Shown piece after piece: positions 8,524 to 17,669 of a stretch of DNA of 64,000 nt; position 1 is the first letter of the stretch, and each line of letters starts with the position of its first letter. The notes beneath the pieces are model-generated. The model saw only the letters and a program-made list of their open reading frames with translations. It searched no databases and was not told where the DNA came from. The stretch covers positions 1 through 64,000 of the forward strand of contig WSYB01000012.1 of NCBI GenBank assembly GCA_009773645.1, read 5' to 3'. Origin of the DNA: Geobacteraceae bacterium. Its GTDB lineage: Bacteria > Desulfobacterota > Desulfuromonadia > Geobacterales > Geobacteraceae. The position numbers were made by a program, and so were the translations under genes.

Positions 8524-9434
8524 TTGAATTGCTCCAGGATCTCCGGAACCCTGTCGAGATTAACCCTGCCGAAGCTCTGACCATCGACCCGCATGGAGGG
8601 CGAACTGGCGCAGAGGCCGAGGCAGCGGACCGTGCGCAGTGTATAGCGGCCGGTTGGGTCGGTCTCGCCGGGCTGCACCCCGATAACCTCCTGAAGCCGC
8701 TCCAGTATGGCCCGCGCTCCACGCGAATGGCAGGAGGTTCCGTCGCAGGCCTCCACGATGTGCCTGCCCACCGGTTGCAATCTGAACTGATCGTAGAAGC
8801 TTGCCACCCGCAGAACCTCGGTCAGCCGCACGTCCCAGCGGGTGGCTATCTGTTCGAGAATCGCGCGGGGAAGATGGCGGTACGTTTCGTTGATCTCCCG
8901 GAGAACCGGCATCATCGCCCCCGGCTCTCCTTCGAGACCGGAAAGGAGTCCGTCCAGGCGTGACGCGTCATCCCCATTGAGTTCATCCTGCGGCAGGAAT
9001 TCCGGCGGGAGTTCCGGGTGGTTGCGCACCGGACAGGCCGACCAGCAGTCACCGCAACCGGTGCACTTGGCGGAATCGACGCTGCGGGGGCGCTTCTGCA
9101 CCCTGGCATGGAAACGTCCCGCTTCCCCGTCCAGTCCTGCCACATCCGCCATGGTCAGCACTTCGATATTGAGGTCGCGCATACATTCAACGAGTTTCGG
9201 GGAAATGATGCAGGTGGCGCAGTCGCCGGTAGGGAATGTCTTGTCAAGTCGCGCCATGCTTCCGCCGATGGTGGGACTTTCCTCCACCAGATAGACGCGG
9301 AATCCGGCTGCAGAAAGGTCGAGGGAGGCCTGGATGCCGGCAATGCCTCCGCCACATACAAGCACGGCGCCCCAGGGGCCCTTATCGTCTTTATGAGAGG
9401 TTGCGGCTTTTTGCTGGTTAGTGTCTGGATTCAT
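8520..9434 (-). CDS. HdrA N-terminal half fused to NuoE-type [2Fe-2S] domain
   Basis: The 304-residue product joins two modules. Residues 20-135 are an HdrA-like segment: CGGGIAG at 27-33 for FAD, C72, C75 and C84, and a 4Fe-4S motif C124-x2-C127-x2-C130-x3-C134. Residues 170-304 form a NuoE/24-kDa domain with the [2Fe-2S] set C230, C235, C271 and C275. NuoE partners NuoF, encoded by the next gene with a four-base overlap. The fusion would tie the diaphorase directly to HdrB/HdrC, encoded just upstream. The HdrA part lacks the second half of the FAD domain, so whether it binds flavin is uncertain. I have high confidence in both halves, less in the functional reading. Confidence 0.85.
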   Translation of the reverse strand: MNPDTNQQKAATSHKDDKGPWGAVLVCGGGIAGIQASLDLSAAGFRVYLVEESPTIGGSMARLDKTFPTGDCATCIISPKLVECMRDLNIEVLTMADVAGLDGEAGRFHARVQKRPRSVDSAKCTGCGDCWSACPVRNHPELPPEFLPQDELNGDDASRLDGLLSGLEGEPGAMMPVLREINETYRHLPRAILEQIATRWDVRLTEVLRVASFYDQFRLQPVGRHIVEACDGTSCHSRGARAILERLQEVIGVQPGETDPTGRYTLRTVRCLGLCASSPSMRVDGQSFGRVNLDRVPEILEQFK

Positions 9435-10303
9435 TGATCTCTTCCAATCCCCGCCAAGAGCGACTCGGCGCTGACAGTCAGGGCTTCCAGTCCCACATCC
9501 CCGCTCGAAAGTCCCAGGGCAAGCCCCAGAAACTGCGTGACGTAAAGCACCGGCGTCTCCGGAATCGCTCCATGGGCCTTAACCGCGTCCGCCTGCCGCA
9601 GGTCCAGGTTGCTCTCGCACAGGGGACAGGCGACTGCCAGACAGTCAGCCCCGGCCTGACGGGCCATGGAGAGGAGCCTATGACTGAGGCGATTGACGAT
9701 CTCGGAACGCGTGATGGACAGCGAAGCACCGCAGCATTCGGTCTTGTACGGCCATTCCACCGGCTCCGCGCCGATGGCAGTCAGCAACCGGTCCATACAG
9801 CTCGGGTGCTCGGCGTTGTCGAAGGCGACGATGTCGGGCGGCCGGGTCAACAAACAGCCGTAATAACAGGCGACCTTCATCCCTTTCAGGGGGCGTCGGA
9901 CCTTTTCGCGGACGGCGTCCACTCCCAGGTCGTTGACCAGCACGTCGAGCAGATGGCGAACCTCCACCCTGCCGTCGTACGGCTTGCCGGTGACCCGCTC
10001 GGCGCGGCCTCGTTCCTCCGGGTCGTTCAGCACCGTATGATTGGCGGTGCGCAGCCGGGCATAGCACGAGGCGCACGCGGTCAGTACCGGCAAACCCATC
10101 TCTTTCGCCTTTTGCAGATTCATGACCGGCAGTGCCACGCTGAGTGACGCGTTGGTCGTATGGGCCGGTGTCGATCCACAACAGACCCAGTCCGGGATAT
10201 CCACAAGATCTATTCCCAGGGCGCGGCAAACCGCCCGCGTGGAGCGGTCGAAGTCCCATCCTGTCGATTCAAGGCTGCAGCCCGGGAAAAACGCATATTT
10301 CAT
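9431..10303 (-). CDS. hdrB: HdrB-like CCG-domain subunit
   Basis: A 290-residue protein with two CCG domains: C9 with C41-C42-G43 and C77-x2-C80, then C150 with C190-C191-G192 and C226-x2-C229. In HdrB these bind non-cubane 4Fe-4S clusters that reduce the heterodisulfide of methanogens. Bacteria lacking that substrate use HdrB-like proteins with other acceptors, here possibly the MetFV pair or another oxidant. It overlaps hdrC upstream and the HdrA-NuoE gene downstream by four bases each. Cytoplasmic, no signal peptide. Confidence 0.9.
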   Translation of the reverse strand: MKYAFFPGCSLESTGWDFDRSTRAVCRALGIDLVDIPDWVCCGSTPAHTTNASLSVALPVMNLQKAKEMGLPVLTACASCYARLRTANHTVLNDPEERGRAERVTGKPYDGRVEVRHLLDVLVNDLGVDAVREKVRRPLKGMKVACYYGCLLTRPPDIVAFDNAEHPSCMDRLLTAIGAEPVEWPYKTECCGASLSITRSEIVNRLSHRLLSMARQAGADCLAVACPLCESNLDLRQADAVKAHGAIPETPVLYVTQFLGLALGLSSGDVGLEALTVSAESLLAGIGRDQ

Positions 10304-10869
10304 CGTTTTTTCTCCTCTTCTTCAGCCCGCCGGAATACGTCGGCTACCGCTCTTGCGCTGCCGCTCTTCTTCGGCAGCAGGGAGAGTTTCCCTTTTGCCA
10401 GCATCTGCCCGGTCTTTTCCGCGTCAGTGAAGAAGTCGCGGCTGCGGAGCTTGTAGGCGACCATCATCCCCAGCTCAAAGACACGGCCGTTGCGGCTGAC
10501 ACTCTGCAGGAACGAGCGGTTGAACTGCTCCCCCCGTGCGTTCGGAAGCTCGACTTTGCGCTCCACGGCCATCATGCGCAGACTGTCCATGACTACGGCA
10601 ATGTCGATCTGCATCGGGCAGCGGGTGGTGCATGCCTCGCAGGATGCGCACAGCCAGATGTCCTGGGATTCGAGAACCTGGAGCTCCTCGCCCAGGTGGA
10701 TCATGCGCATCACCTGGCTCGACAGCAGGTCCATATCCGGACCAATGGGACAGCCGGTGGAGCACTTGTGGCACTGGAAACACGCGCTGACCGGTGTCCC
10801 GCTGCGTCGCTCAACTTCCTTCAAAAACGTATTGTTTTGCCATTCAAGTGTGTCAGGCATTGCACTCAT
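10300..10869 (-). CDS. hdrC: HdrC-like 2x[4Fe-4S] subunit
   Basis: A 189-residue ferredoxin-type protein with two clusters: C30-x2-C33-x2-C36-x3-C40-P and C74-x2-C77-x2-C80-x3-C84-P. HdrC conducts electrons from HdrA to HdrB. The C-terminus is lysine/glutamate rich (EEEEKKR). It starts at the ATG at 10869 behind an AAGGG site, 17 bases inside the end of the amidotransferase gene, and overlaps hdrB by four bases. These overlaps tie the glutamate-synthase-like genes to the Hdr genes in one transcript. Confidence 0.9.
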   Translation of the reverse strand: MSAMPDTLEWQNNTFLKEVERRSGTPVSACFQCHKCSTGCPIGPDMDLLSSQVMRMIHLGEELQVLESQDIWLCASCEACTTRCPMQIDIAVVMDSLRMMAVERKVELPNARGEQFNRSFLQSVSRNGRVFELGMMVAYKLRSRDFFTDAEKTGQMLAKGKLSLLPKKSGSARAVADVFRRAEEEEKKR

Positions 10870-13513
10870 CCAACCCTTCCATATCAGTTTCGATTTCGGC
10901 GTCTTTGGACGGTACCACTTTACGGTAAACCTCGCTCGGGAGCCGCACGACCTTGTCCACGGTCAGAAGATCACGCTCTATCTGAATATCAAACAGTTTT
11001 TCGTTCTCTCTGAGATAGGGAAGTATCAGCTTCCAGTCCGCCTTGGTAAGACGCCGGTACACCCCGCCGTTGAGTTGCTCATCAGCCAGCTTTTTGTGGG
11101 GATCACGGACGTAGATAGCACCGCCCGAGGCGAGCGAAAGCAGGTTGCTCCCCGGATACGGGCTGTCGAGCGGGATCAGGTTCCCTGCCTCGTCGTAGCG
11201 CATGCCGTTCAGAATTGCAAAACCGCCGCCATCGTGCGGATCGCCGGCCATGAATGACTCGGCCAGGAAGTCGAGGGCCGTCCCGTTGATGATTACCCTG
11301 GGCCTGCCAACCGCGTTGATCATAGGGCGGCCCGCCGCATTACCCATGACATAGCAGACTCCCCCTTTTGCTCCGTAGAGAAAGGTCTGTCCAACGTCGC
11401 CGTAGATTACGAGTTTGCCACGCTTGGTGATCTGGCCGAGCTGATCCTGGGCGTTGCCATGCATATATGCCTCAAGACCGTCCATGCCTGACGCGAGGTA
11501 ATCGCCGGCATTGTCGTAACAGTCCACACGCAAGCCGTCGGTAGATGGGCCGAAACCCGCAGCGTGAAAGCGCGTGCCGCGGCTGTTGTAGTGAACCAGA
11601 TGTTTCCAGCCGAGATGATACGCCCGCACCGCCAGGATCGCATCGCAGTCGGCTCCCTCGGGTTCGAAGCCGCTGGCATCGATGAGGAGGGTCTTCTCCA
11701 CCCCGGCAGGAGCGCGCAGGCGGTCGCGAGATTCCCAGGTGATCCGCCGGTACGCGCCTTCGCCGCTCTCGTCGAAGAGGGGTTGAGCCGCAAAAATTTC
11801 TTCCAGAGCGCAGCGGAAAATAGTGAGGACGGAACTCCGCTTTTTCCGCCCGAGCGGGTAGTGGTGATCGAGAAGAAGCGTCAGTGCCTCGATTCCCACG
11901 ACGGGGGCCTTCACCTTCGTCTCCCCGGCAATCCGGCCTGCGATCCAGCGCAGCCGGTCATACTCCAAGTCGGTCATCGAGTCCCGCAGATGCTCATACA
12001 GAAGCCTCGGTTCGCGCTCGGAAATCGCCTGTTCGATCAGCGTCCTCGCCTTTTCCGTGTCGGACGGCCGGTTGATCGGAACGGAAAGGTCGCAATGGAC
12101 CTGTTCCCTGCTGATCGTGACCGGTTTGCCGAATTTGTCGGCGATGGCCATCGAATAGTTTCCTGCAGAGGCGTTGTTGGCATCTTCTGTCGGAGATACG
12201 GTAAATATGAACGACCCGCCGTCGGTATGGCTGCCGCCGCGGGCATTCCAGTATTTATCGGCAATCGGCGTAAAACGCTTGTCCTCGCTCGCCAGACTGG
12301 CGAGGGTGGCATCGATGGCCTGTTTTTCGGAGCAGATCAGGCCGATGGAGACCTCTCCCTCCTGCAGGGCGAAGACCTGGGGCCGGAGCATGGCGGTGTC
12401 CGTGATGCCGATAAGCTGAAATGCCCCTTTTTCAACCAGACTGCGGGCAATGATGAAGAACCAGGGACCGTCGGGGGAGCCGTGCATGTGCATCGCCTGG
12501 ATCTGGCGATAAATCCGCTGCTTCTCGGCCGACAGCTGATCGAAGTCGAATTCGGTCGTTGGAGCCAGGGCCTCGATGATGTATTCCAAGGGGTATTTAT
12601 ACACCCGGTTCCAGAGATCGAAGAGAAGTATCGATGCTTCCGTATCGGTGAGGAACTGGGGAAAGATGTTGCGCTGGGCCAGGTATTCGCAGACCGAGTG
12701 GTAGTTGGCGAAGTCGCCGTTGTGGACCAGGGCCTCATTCATGCCGATGAAGGGATGAGCGCCGCCGGGATGCCAGACGCGCCCCTTGGTCGGAAAACGC
12801 TGGTGGGCTATCCAGACATGGGCCCGCGTGTCGGACAGCTGGTAGTACTGAACCGATGCCTCGGCGAAACCGACGATCTTGAGGATAATCAGGTTCTTGG
12901 CATGGGACATGACAAAGGCCCGCTTGTCCCCCAGCGATGAGTAGAACTCACGGTTGAGCTGGAGCGAATTCTGGATGACGAACTCTTCCGCAAGGTCCTG
13001 CCCGGAGAGAGCGGAAAGTCCCTTCCCCGCGGCGAAACGCTCCAGTACGCCTGCCTTGGGCCGGACGAAGTATCGGGCCACGTCGGGCGGGCGGACCTCC
13101 AGGAGCGGCACATCCCGATAATCGTCGACCGTGGGGATGATTCCGCCGTGATCGATGTCGAAGAATGGCTCGACGTACTTGCGCTCCACCTCGCCTCTGG
13201 CCTCCGGGTCGAGCAGGGCGATCTGAAGGATGTAGTCTTCCTTCAGAACCTGCGGAGTGACACCCAGGTCTTCAGCGACCAGACCGCAGGCCGCGATCCC
13301 GCCACCCTTGCCGTTACCCCGGTTGCGCATCTGCTTTGACGGCTCGTAGATGTGCTTTCCCCCGACCGGTATGGTACAGGCGAAGCCGGTGACGCCGCAG
13401 CCGCCTTCAGCCTCCATCGGCTCGCGAAGCCATTCGCCTTGCGGCCGGAATTCGGCGCGCGAGCGGAGCAGGGCCTGGGCTTGATCATCGGAATATTTCG
13501 TTCGACTTTTCAT
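10853..13513 (-). CDS. Glutamate-synthase-like protein: amidotransferase plus GXGXG domains
   Basis: About 886 residues. The N-terminal part resembles the class II glutamine amidotransferase domain of glutamate synthase, with EGGCGVTGFA placing the candidate nucleophile Cys at residue 39. The C-terminal 250 residues form the GXGXG beta-helix domain (GDVGQTFLYGAKGGVCYVMG). The central FMN synthase domain of GltB is absent and is instead encoded by the two genes just upstream, as in archaeal-type split glutamate synthases. The Cys is not at residue 2, so activity would need removal of a long propeptide; otherwise the domain may be structural. I chose the ATG at 13513; a GTG at 13567 is possible. 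Whether the product makes glutamate or serves as a redox scaffold is open. Confidence 0.8.
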   Translation of the reverse strand: MKSRTKYSDDQAQALLRSRAEFRPQGEWLREPMEAEGGCGVTGFACTIPVGGKHIYEPSKQMRNRGNGKGGGIAACGLVAEDLGVTPQVLKEDYILQIALLDPEARGEVERKYVEPFFDIDHGGIIPTVDDYRDVPLLEVRPPDVARYFVRPKAGVLERFAAGKGLSALSGQDLAEEFVIQNSLQLNREFYSSLGDKRAFVMSHAKNLIILKIVGFAEASVQYYQLSDTRAHVWIAHQRFPTKGRVWHPGGAHPFIGMNEALVHNGDFANYHSVCEYLAQRNIFPQFLTDTEASILLFDLWNRVYKYPLEYIIEALAPTTEFDFDQLSAEKQRIYRQIQAMHMHGSPDGPWFFIIARSLVEKGAFQLIGITDTAMLRPQVFALQEGEVSIGLICSEKQAIDATLASLASEDKRFTPIADKYWNARGGSHTDGGSFIFTVSPTEDANNASAGNYSMAIADKFGKPVTISREQVHCDLSVPINRPSDTEKARTLIEQAISEREPRLLYEHLRDSMTDLEYDRLRWIAGRIAGETKVKAPVVGIEALTLLLDHHYPLGRKKRSSVLTIFRCALEEIFAAQPLFDESGEGAYRRITWESRDRLRAPAGVEKTLLIDASGFEPEGADCDAILAVRAYHLGWKHLVHYNSRGTRFHAAGFGPSTDGLRVDCYDNAGDYLASGMDGLEAYMHGNAQDQLGQITKRGKLVIYGDVGQTFLYGAKGGVCYVMGNAAGRPMINAVGRPRVIINGTALDFLAESFMAGDPHDGGGFAILNGMRYDEAGNLIPLDSPYPGSNLLSLASGGAIYVRDPHKKLADEQLNGGVYRRLTKADWKLILPYLRENEKLFDIQIERDLLTVDKVVRLPSEVYRKVVPSKDAEIETDMEGLDECNA

Positions 13514-13559
13514 ATCGGTCCAATCACAGGAAGAAAAACCCTTTTCACGCCCGTTCGCT

Positions 13560-13676
13560 TCGCTCACTCAAGACGCAAAGACGTAAGGGAAATCAAAAAT
13601 CTTTTGGGTTTAAATCGAAACATCTGGTCTTTAGTTCTTCCGTCTTTCTTTGCGTCTTAGCGCCTTTGCGTGAGAA
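13560..13676. repeat. GACGCAAAG-type inverted repeat spacer
   Basis: On the plus strand CACTCAAGACGCAAAGACGTAAGG (start near 13565) is mirrored after about 60 bases by CTTTGCGTCTTAGCGCCTTTGCGTG near 13650-13673. Units of about eight bases repeat in each arm. It occupies the gap between two operon genes and resembles GACGCAAAG repeats I recall as common in genomes of this bacterial group. Confidence 0.55.
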
Positions 13677-13714
13677 TGCTTTGCTTTTTTCCGTCTCTCT
13701 GTGGGTACATTTCC

Positions 13715-15268
13715 TTATTCAGGCTCGTAATCGAGATGGTAGAGCAGGTCGGTCCGGCCGCGCAGGGCCGCCACGGACTCGACTCCAAGACGGCAGAGTA
13801 TATCCACGAGCATTTCCCGCCATGCGTTGTACAGATTAATCAGGCGCTGTGTTCCCCAGTCGATGGAGATCCGGTCGCAGTAACCGGCAGCAGTCGTGGT
13901 GATGCCGCGTGGGCAGCCGCAGCCGCTCTCGCAGTTGCCGCACCGGATGCATCCCAGCGCGACGACCTCGGCGGTGCCGATGACAACGCCGTCCGCGCCT
14001 AGCGCAATGGACTTGACGATATCGTACGGATTGCGGATCCCGCCGCTGGCTATGACGGTAACCGCATCGCGGATCCCCTCGGCTACCAGGAACCTGTGGA
14101 CCCGGCTGATGCCGTATTCGATCGGCATGGCGATGTTCTTCTTGGCGATATTCGGCGCCGCTCCGGTGCCGCCGTAACTGCCGTCGAGATGCACGATATG
14201 CACGCCGGCGTAGTAGGAGCCGACTGCCACCATGTCCACGTCCGCCGGCGTCGAGACCTTGGCGGAGATCAGAGCCCTGGGATTCACATGGGCGATCCAG
14301 TCGATATGCTTTTTGTGGTCCTCAATGGAGTACACGCTATGGAACGGAAACGGACTGAACAGAGGGACGCCGACTACCGCCTCGCGCATGGCCGCTACCG
14401 GAGGGGTATTTTTGTCCCCCAGCAAGTGCCCACCCAGCCCCGGCTTGGCCCCCTGGGCGTACTTGAATTCCACCACCGGCGCGCGCTGGATGGTCTCCTC
14501 GCGAACGCCGAAAAGGCCAGTGGCGACCTGGGTGATTACGTAATCGGCATACGGAATCAGGCGGTCCACGTACCCGCCTTCGCCGGTGCAGGTAAGCGTG
14601 TTCCAGGCTTTGGCGGACCGCGCCCGGCTCAGGATCGCATTGATGCTGGTGGAGCCGAACGACATGCCGCCGCCGTACCAGGGGACATCGATCTTCAGCC
14701 GCTGGCGCGAATCGTTGCGCCGGTTGAGGTGAATTTCGGTGCTGATGTCCTCAGGGCGAAGATCAGCCGGCGGAGTGGCGGGAAAACGCAAGCGTATCCG
14801 GTCAAAACCACCGCCGCTTGCCCCGGTCTCGCATTCACGGCCCTGCCCCGGCGCATGCCCTGTCTCAGCCATCTGCCAGGTGCTCGTTATCAACTCCGGT
14901 GTCCAGCGATAGTCACCGAGGGTCTCGAAGACGGGGTTCGTAGTGAGCGACAAGGCATTCTGAGGGCATGTCTTGAGACAGCAGGTGTCGGTCTTTTCAC
15001 AGTCGGGACCGATGCAGCGGTAGTCGAAAGGGCGGATGATCAGACGGTAGCCATCCGGCCGGTTATGGACTCCATAGCGGCAAACCTCTACGCAACGGCC
15101 GCACTGCTTGCACTCGGACGACCGGTGGACCCGGAACTTGCCGAGTTCATTCCGATAGCGCGGCGGCATCGGCTTTACATCGCGTGTAACTCGCGCGTAT
15201 TCGGGCCGGTCGAGGAATTCCTCGGTCGCAGCGTTCTGCACGGGTTTGTTGATCGTCGAGGCGCTCAT
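13715..15268 (-). CDS. Ferredoxin-glutamate-synthase-like FMN protein (copy 1)
   Basis: A 517-residue protein with an N-terminal ferredoxin domain (CKQCGRCVEVCRYGV, then CIGPDC and CCLKTCP) and the FMN-binding alpha/beta-barrel of glutamate synthase (COG0069). Visible family signatures are YGGGMSFGS, KPGLGGHLLG, DGSYGGTGAAP and SGGIRNPYDIVKSIALGAD, the last near the FMN phosphate site. A cysteine cluster GCIRCGNCESGCGCPRG corresponds in place to the 3Fe-4S cluster of GltB. The start at the ATG at 15268 overlaps the stop of the previous gene (ATGA) and precedes the ferredoxin domain. With the adjacent amidotransferase/GXGXG gene it could make a split glutamate synthase; association with Hdr/Nuo genes suggests electrons come from that complex. 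Confidence 0.84.
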   Translation of the reverse strand: MSASTINKPVQNAATEEFLDRPEYARVTRDVKPMPPRYRNELGKFRVHRSSECKQCGRCVEVCRYGVHNRPDGYRLIIRPFDYRCIGPDCEKTDTCCLKTCPQNALSLTTNPVFETLGDYRWTPELITSTWQMAETGHAPGQGRECETGASGGGFDRIRLRFPATPPADLRPEDISTEIHLNRRNDSRQRLKIDVPWYGGGMSFGSTSINAILSRARSAKAWNTLTCTGEGGYVDRLIPYADYVITQVATGLFGVREETIQRAPVVEFKYAQGAKPGLGGHLLGDKNTPPVAAMREAVVGVPLFSPFPFHSVYSIEDHKKHIDWIAHVNPRALISAKVSTPADVDMVAVGSYYAGVHIVHLDGSYGGTGAAPNIAKKNIAMPIEYGISRVHRFLVAEGIRDAVTVIASGGIRNPYDIVKSIALGADGVVIGTAEVVALGCIRCGNCESGCGCPRGITTTAAGYCDRISIDWGTQRLINLYNAWREMLVDILCRLGVESVAALRGRTDLLYHLDYEPE

Positions 15269-16668
15269 ATCGTCACGCTCCCCTCTCTGCGCGTTCCGAA
15301 GAGCGGGGCGAAGATCTCGCGCTCCAGGTCCTCGAAGAACATGCATCGGCCGACCTCGCCCCGCAGCCTGCGCACCTCACGGATTCCCATGGCGCCCATC
15401 AATTCAAGCAGCTGTGAATGCCACGCTCCCATAAGGTTGATCATCCGTTCGATGGCGAACTGGGGGTCGATCTCCTCCAGAGCGATCTGGCATCGTTCCC
15501 CGCGGTCACACTCGCCGCACAGCCGGCATTCAAGAGCGATCATGAGCGGGATATCTATCGCGACCAGGTCCGCGCCGCAAATAATGGCCTTGGCCATGTG
15601 CTCAGCCTGGGCGATCCCTCCGGAGACGATGATCGTTATCTGGTCCCGTGTGCCTGCCTTTACCAAGGCACCATGGACTTCACGGATCACATCCCGGGCG
15701 TGGCGCGGCTTGACAGGAGCAATCTCCCGGCCGTGGGAGTCAAAGACCAGGTGCAGCACTTCGACGCCCTTTCCGGCAAGTTCCACAGCCCGCTTAGCCG
15801 TATCCGGCGAGGCGTCCAGCCGAATCGCCACGATCTGCTCCGGATTCCTCTCCTTCAGAGCGGCGACATCCGCACCGATAAGCGGCCTGTCCGGGATCAT
15901 TACCATGCTCGCCGACGCAAACGTCTCGTCTGACAGGGCTGCAACACCGTCCAGCAACGGGATGATATTGTCCTTTGTCACTGAGAGATCTGCCGGAATC
16001 CCGTTGCTGCGGACAACCGAAAACAGCTCCAGTTGGGCAGCAGCCTTGGAAACGGCCGCAGGAATCGGCTCACGCAACCAGCGTTCGGGGACGGCTTCGA
16101 AGAGTATTGGAAGGGGTGATACCACTAAAGGGGGAGAAGGGATCAGGTTGCCGTTTTCGAAGATCAAATGGTCGTTCTTGCGGCCGATGTCGACGCTGGT
16201 GTTGATGTACTCGCGTCCATGGATGCCGTCCCGAGTGGGACGCACGATCTCCGACATGTCGGTCCACATGGAGTCGAAACCGGAGCCGGTGAACGGGCCG
16301 CCGTAACCGGCGCCCGACACGGGGATACGACCGGTGTCCGCCTGGTACCAGGTGGCGAGCAGAATTGCCGGTGTATAGTACGCATCGCCGATCCGCTTGT
16401 ATTCCGGATTCACTATGCGGGTGAGAATCCCCTTGGTGCAATCCTGCACGCAGCTGAGGCATCCCTTGCACTGGTAGATGTAATCGAGATAACCGATCTC
16501 ATCGTGGAGCGTATCGGCCTCTTCCCGGTAAAACCCGTAGGCGCAGGCGCGCTTCACGCAGTTGTGGCAGCTCGCGCAGTCCTCACGCCAATCGACGATG
16601 CCGAATTTACCCACCGGCCTGAAACGGGGCCGGGCCGGATGCGTATGAATATGGTACTTGGCAGGCAC
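15265..16668 (-). CDS. Ferredoxin-glutamate-synthase-like FMN protein (copy 2, divergent)
   Basis: A 467-residue relative of the neighbouring gene. The N-terminus has two ferredoxin-type motifs (CASCHNCVKRAC and CKGCLSCVQDC). The rest is a glutamate-synthase FMN barrel with SGGIAQAEHMAKAIICGAD near the phosphate-binding loop. It lacks the CPxG sequence of the usual 3Fe-4S site (it has CRLCGECDRGERC) and the DGSYGGTGAAP signature, so catalysis may differ or be lost. It overlaps the next gene by four bases. A heterodimer of one active and one divergent FMN subunit is a reasonable inference, not shown. Confidence 0.82.
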   Translation of the reverse strand: MPAKYHIHTHPARPRFRPVGKFGIVDWREDCASCHNCVKRACAYGFYREEADTLHDEIGYLDYIYQCKGCLSCVQDCTKGILTRIVNPEYKRIGDAYYTPAILLATWYQADTGRIPVSGAGYGGPFTGSGFDSMWTDMSEIVRPTRDGIHGREYINTSVDIGRKNDHLIFENGNLIPSPPLVVSPLPILFEAVPERWLREPIPAAVSKAAAQLELFSVVRSNGIPADLSVTKDNIIPLLDGVAALSDETFASASMVMIPDRPLIGADVAALKERNPEQIVAIRLDASPDTAKRAVELAGKGVEVLHLVFDSHGREIAPVKPRHARDVIREVHGALVKAGTRDQITIIVSGGIAQAEHMAKAIICGADLVAIDIPLMIALECRLCGECDRGERCQIALEEIDPQFAIERMINLMGAWHSQLLELMGAMGIREVRRLRGEVGRCMFFEDLEREIFAPLFGTRREGSVTI

Positions 16669-16670
16669 GG

Positions 16671-17588
16671 TTAGTTGATCCCCAGTCCCGATTTCTCGAT
16701 GAGCTCGATGGCAATGTCGGCGTCCGCGTCCCCGCGCACTTCGAAGCCGCGCACCCCTTTCAGGCCGGAGAGCCGCTGAACGGTCTCAAGCGCGATCTCC
16801 AGGCCCACAGCCCGCTGGACCGATTTATCGGACGATGCGGAAATGCGCTGCAGAACCGCGTCCGGGATCATCGGGATGGGGCGTCTGCCGGCGTACGCTT
16901 GTGCGATATCGGCATTGGCCAGCGGCTGAATCCCGGCGATAATGGCCGCCTTCTCGTGCAGGCCGCGTTTGGTCACCTCGCTCCACCAGCTCTCGAAGCG
17001 TTCGACGTCGAAAACCGGCTGGGTAATGATGAATTTTGAGCCGGCGGCAACGGCCTTTGCAAGCCGTATGACCTGCATTTCAAGGGGATCTGCGTAAGGG
17101 GACGCCGTTGTCCCCAGACAAAACGGCCCGGCCCCCTCGAAACGTTCCTCTCCCACGAGAGAACCGTCGTCGGCGAGCCCGCCGTACATCCCGAGCAACT
17201 GAATCGAATCGATATCGAAGACGTTTCTGGCACCGCGGGCGGGCCCGAGGGTTTGATGGGTACCGGTCGTGCAAAGGAGATTGCGGATGCCCAATGCCTG
17301 CGCGCCCAGGCAGTCCGAAACCAGGGCAATACGGTTCCTGTCCCGGGTGGTAACGTGCACTATGGGTTCAACCCCTTCGGCGATGAACAGCGATGCGGCG
17401 GCTATCGCCGACATGTGCACGCCGTCCCGGTTGTCGCTGACACCCACGGCATGCACTTTCCCGGCAAAACGCTTTGCCGCGGCACGCACCGGAGAGGGGT
17501 CTCCTCCCTTGGGCGGTGACAATTCCGCCAGGAGGAGCGGCTTGCCCGATTCGATTCGCTTATGGAGTTCCGTTTTCTCTATTGCCAT
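16671..17588 (-). CDS. metF: MetF, 5,10-methylenetetrahydrofolate reductase
   Basis: A 305-residue MTHFR-family TIM barrel. Visible features are the N-terminal LAELSPPKGGD (the usual glutamate of the active site in ELxPP), the VSDNRDG segment, DRNR with a following CLGAQALGIRNLLCTTGTH strand, and KFIITQPVFD near the C-terminus. It reduces methylene-H4folate to methyl-H4folate using bound FAD. The ATG at 17588 starts directly before the conserved region; a GTG at 17627 would add 13 residues. It is followed after two bases by the FMN-protein gene and preceded by mvhD2. The separate MetV, encoded at the far end of the operon, is expected to complete the enzyme. Confidence 0.88.
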   Translation of the reverse strand: MAIEKTELHKRIESGKPLLLAELSPPKGGDPSPVRAAAKRFAGKVHAVGVSDNRDGVHMSAIAAASLFIAEGVEPIVHVTTRDRNRIALVSDCLGAQALGIRNLLCTTGTHQTLGPARGARNVFDIDSIQLLGMYGGLADDGSLVGEERFEGAGPFCLGTTASPYADPLEMQVIRLAKAVAAGSKFIITQPVFDVERFESWWSEVTKRGLHEKAAIIAGIQPLANADIAQAYAGRRPIPMIPDAVLQRISASSDKSVQRAVGLEIALETVQRLSGLKGVRGFEVRGDADADIAIELIEKSGLGIN

Positions 17589-17669
17589 GACACCCGCCTG
17601 ATGCGGACACTCAAATGCCGTGCCCACTTTTTCTTTTCCCAGAGGCGCACTGCAATGCGTCTCTATACG

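Noticed and set aside
11564-12940. A 458-codon plus-strand frame
   Set aside because: It is antisense to the amidotransferase/GXGXG gene and has no recognisable motif.
14096-16306. A 736-codon open frame on the plus strand
   Set aside because: It runs antisense to two well-supported FMN-protein genes, has no protein-family features and reflects high GC content.
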